Positions 63,331 through 64,000 of a stretch of 64,000 nucleotides of DNA are shown here, piece after piece. The notes below the pieces were generated by a model that made no database searches, had not been told where the DNA came from, and saw nothing but the letters and a program-made list of their open reading frames with translations. Every line of letters begins with the position of its first letter. The stretch's first letter is position 1. Origin of the DNA: Planktotalea sp. (GTDB taxonomy: Bacteria; Pseudomonadota; Alphaproteobacteria; Rhodobacterales; Rhodobacteraceae); assembly GCF_018607995.1 (NCBI RefSeq), contig NZ_JABBAL010000019.1:62001-126000 (forward strand), written 5' to 3'. Made by a program: the position numbers and the translations under genes.

Positions 63331-64000
63331 TCAAGCAGATTGCTGAAGTATGTCGAAGAGATAGCGTGGATTGTCTCTGGGTCCGCAAGCATGTCTAATT
63401 GAATTGAGAACCCCGGGTCTCGGATCTCGGATTTGATATAGCGCAGCGCCGAGAAACCCTCGATCGCGCAGCCCACGCTATCAAACAGCGTGATTTGACG
63501 ATCTGTCTTACGGCCATCTGCGTCGCCGCTTAACACTTGCCAAAGTTCTGTGACTGGATGTGTGCTGTCCAGCTGTTGAATTTCGCCTTCAATCCTAGTT
63601 TGTTCTGGGTATTCAACGAAGATTGAACTGCGGGTCAATATGTCTTTGGCCAGTTGTGTTTTGCCCGGACAATCACCACCAATCGCGTTGATGTGAACAC
63701 CCGCTCCGATCATATTGTCGCTGAGTATTGTCGCATATTGTTTGTCCGCTGTGCAGGTCGTGATGATCTGTGCACCCTCAATCGCTTGTTCCGGTGTTGC
63801 ACAAACGATCACATTCAAGCCGGAAGTCGACAGATTGTCCGCGCACTTGGCGCTCGCATTTTGGTAGATGTCGTAAAGGCGCACAGTGTCTACGCCGCAG
63901 ACCGCTTTCATAGCGAGGCTTTGAAACTCTGACTGTGCGCCATTGCTGATTATCGCCATGACGCGCGCGTTTTTGGGTGCGAGCGCACGGGCTGCCATAG
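63331..64000 (-). pseudogene. ocd: ornithine cyclodeaminase, partial, with late frameshift
   Basis: Converts ornithine to proline and ammonia. The visible part begins mid-protein (ALAPKNARVMAIISNGAQSEF, NAD loop; GADIITTCTADKQ-like; NAIGGDCPGKTQ; DSTHPVTELWQVLSG; ITLFDSVGCAIEGFSALRY). After LADPE one base is missing near 63395: the other frame gives NPRYLFDILQQSA then TGA at 63331-63333, the expected C-terminus. As sequenced, the frame instead runs on to 63051 through the repeat, adding a foreign tail of about 100 residues. May retain activity or may be a sequencing error. The 5' end lies beyond the window. Confidence 0.8.

Noticed and set aside
1-64000. CRISPR arrays, tRNA or rRNA genes, prophage genes, integrases or transposases.
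   Set aside because: None found by reading both strands: no regularly spaced repeats, no cloverleaf with conserved TTCGANTC arm, no recognisable mobile-element protein.

Overview
The window reads as a chromosomal segment of an alphaproteobacterium of the Rhodobacterales (Roseobacter group). The evidence is a DMSP lyase of the DddP type, a remnant of the ChpT phosphotransferase beside a DUF3553 gene, a BioY transporter, an IalB-family protein, the ornithine-lipid genes olsBA, rplU with a C-terminal helix-hairpin-helix tail, a split methionine synthase and a DctBD pair of Rhodobacterales type. I saw no tRNA, rRNA, CRISPR array, prophage or insertion sequence. Gene density is high, with many 1-14 bp overlaps.

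Layout. 0-5.4 kb: RNA methyltransferase (cut by the edge), transketolase, a coiled-coil gene with zapA, then rplU-rpmA closed by a clear terminator. 5.4-10.5 kb: two acetyltransferases around a LysE exporter, then obgE-proB-proA. 10.5-16.1 kb: dead chpT, DUF3553, olsBA, and grxD, a small ORF, bolA and purL on the minus strand. 16.2-19.8 kb: a tight four-gene operon (diaminopropionate-lyase-like enzyme, M24 hydrolase, Asp/Glu-racemase-like enzyme, nitroreductase) of unknown substrate. 20-27 kb: yajC-secD-secF, a TauE-like permease, a Mth938-like protein and ccmABCDG. 27-30.6 kb: a badly decayed acnA and a DUF1223 gene. 30.6-34.3 kb: a lipid acyltransferase, a cobalt-type nitrile hydratase with its beta subunit split in two, and purB. 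34.4-39.4 kb: small genes, bioY, a broken hydrolase/OsmC fusion, dddP and a divergent haem N-demethylase-like gene. 39.5-45.4 kb: DUF882 protein, L,D-transpeptidase, lpxD-acp-ketosynthase and an IalB protein. 45.4-48.5 kb: small-RNA-like elements and two adjacent dead genes (HerA-like ATPase, patatin). 48.5-55.6 kb: DUF502, psuGK, a DUF4198/HupE divergent pair, and DUF1638-corrinoid protein-betaine/homocysteine methyltransferase. 55.7-64 kb: dead mprF-like gene, DUF1476 with an early stop, purC-purS-purQ, dctB-dctD, and an ornithine cyclodeaminase with a late frameshift that runs off the edge.

The most striking theme is gene decay. At least eight genes carry stops or frameshifts (chpT, acnA, hydrolase-OsmC, HerA-like, patatin, mprF-like, DUF1476, ocd) while their neighbours are intact. 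In chpT and acnA the catalytic residues are also substituted, so these are not simply base-calling errors. The second theme is minus-strand small-RNA candidates at 19.8 kb and 45.6-45.9 kb: each ends in a strong intrinsic terminator, and two of the three carry a CCUCC (anti-Shine-Dalgarno) segment next to a hairpin. All identifications come from reading the sequence; no database search was run.
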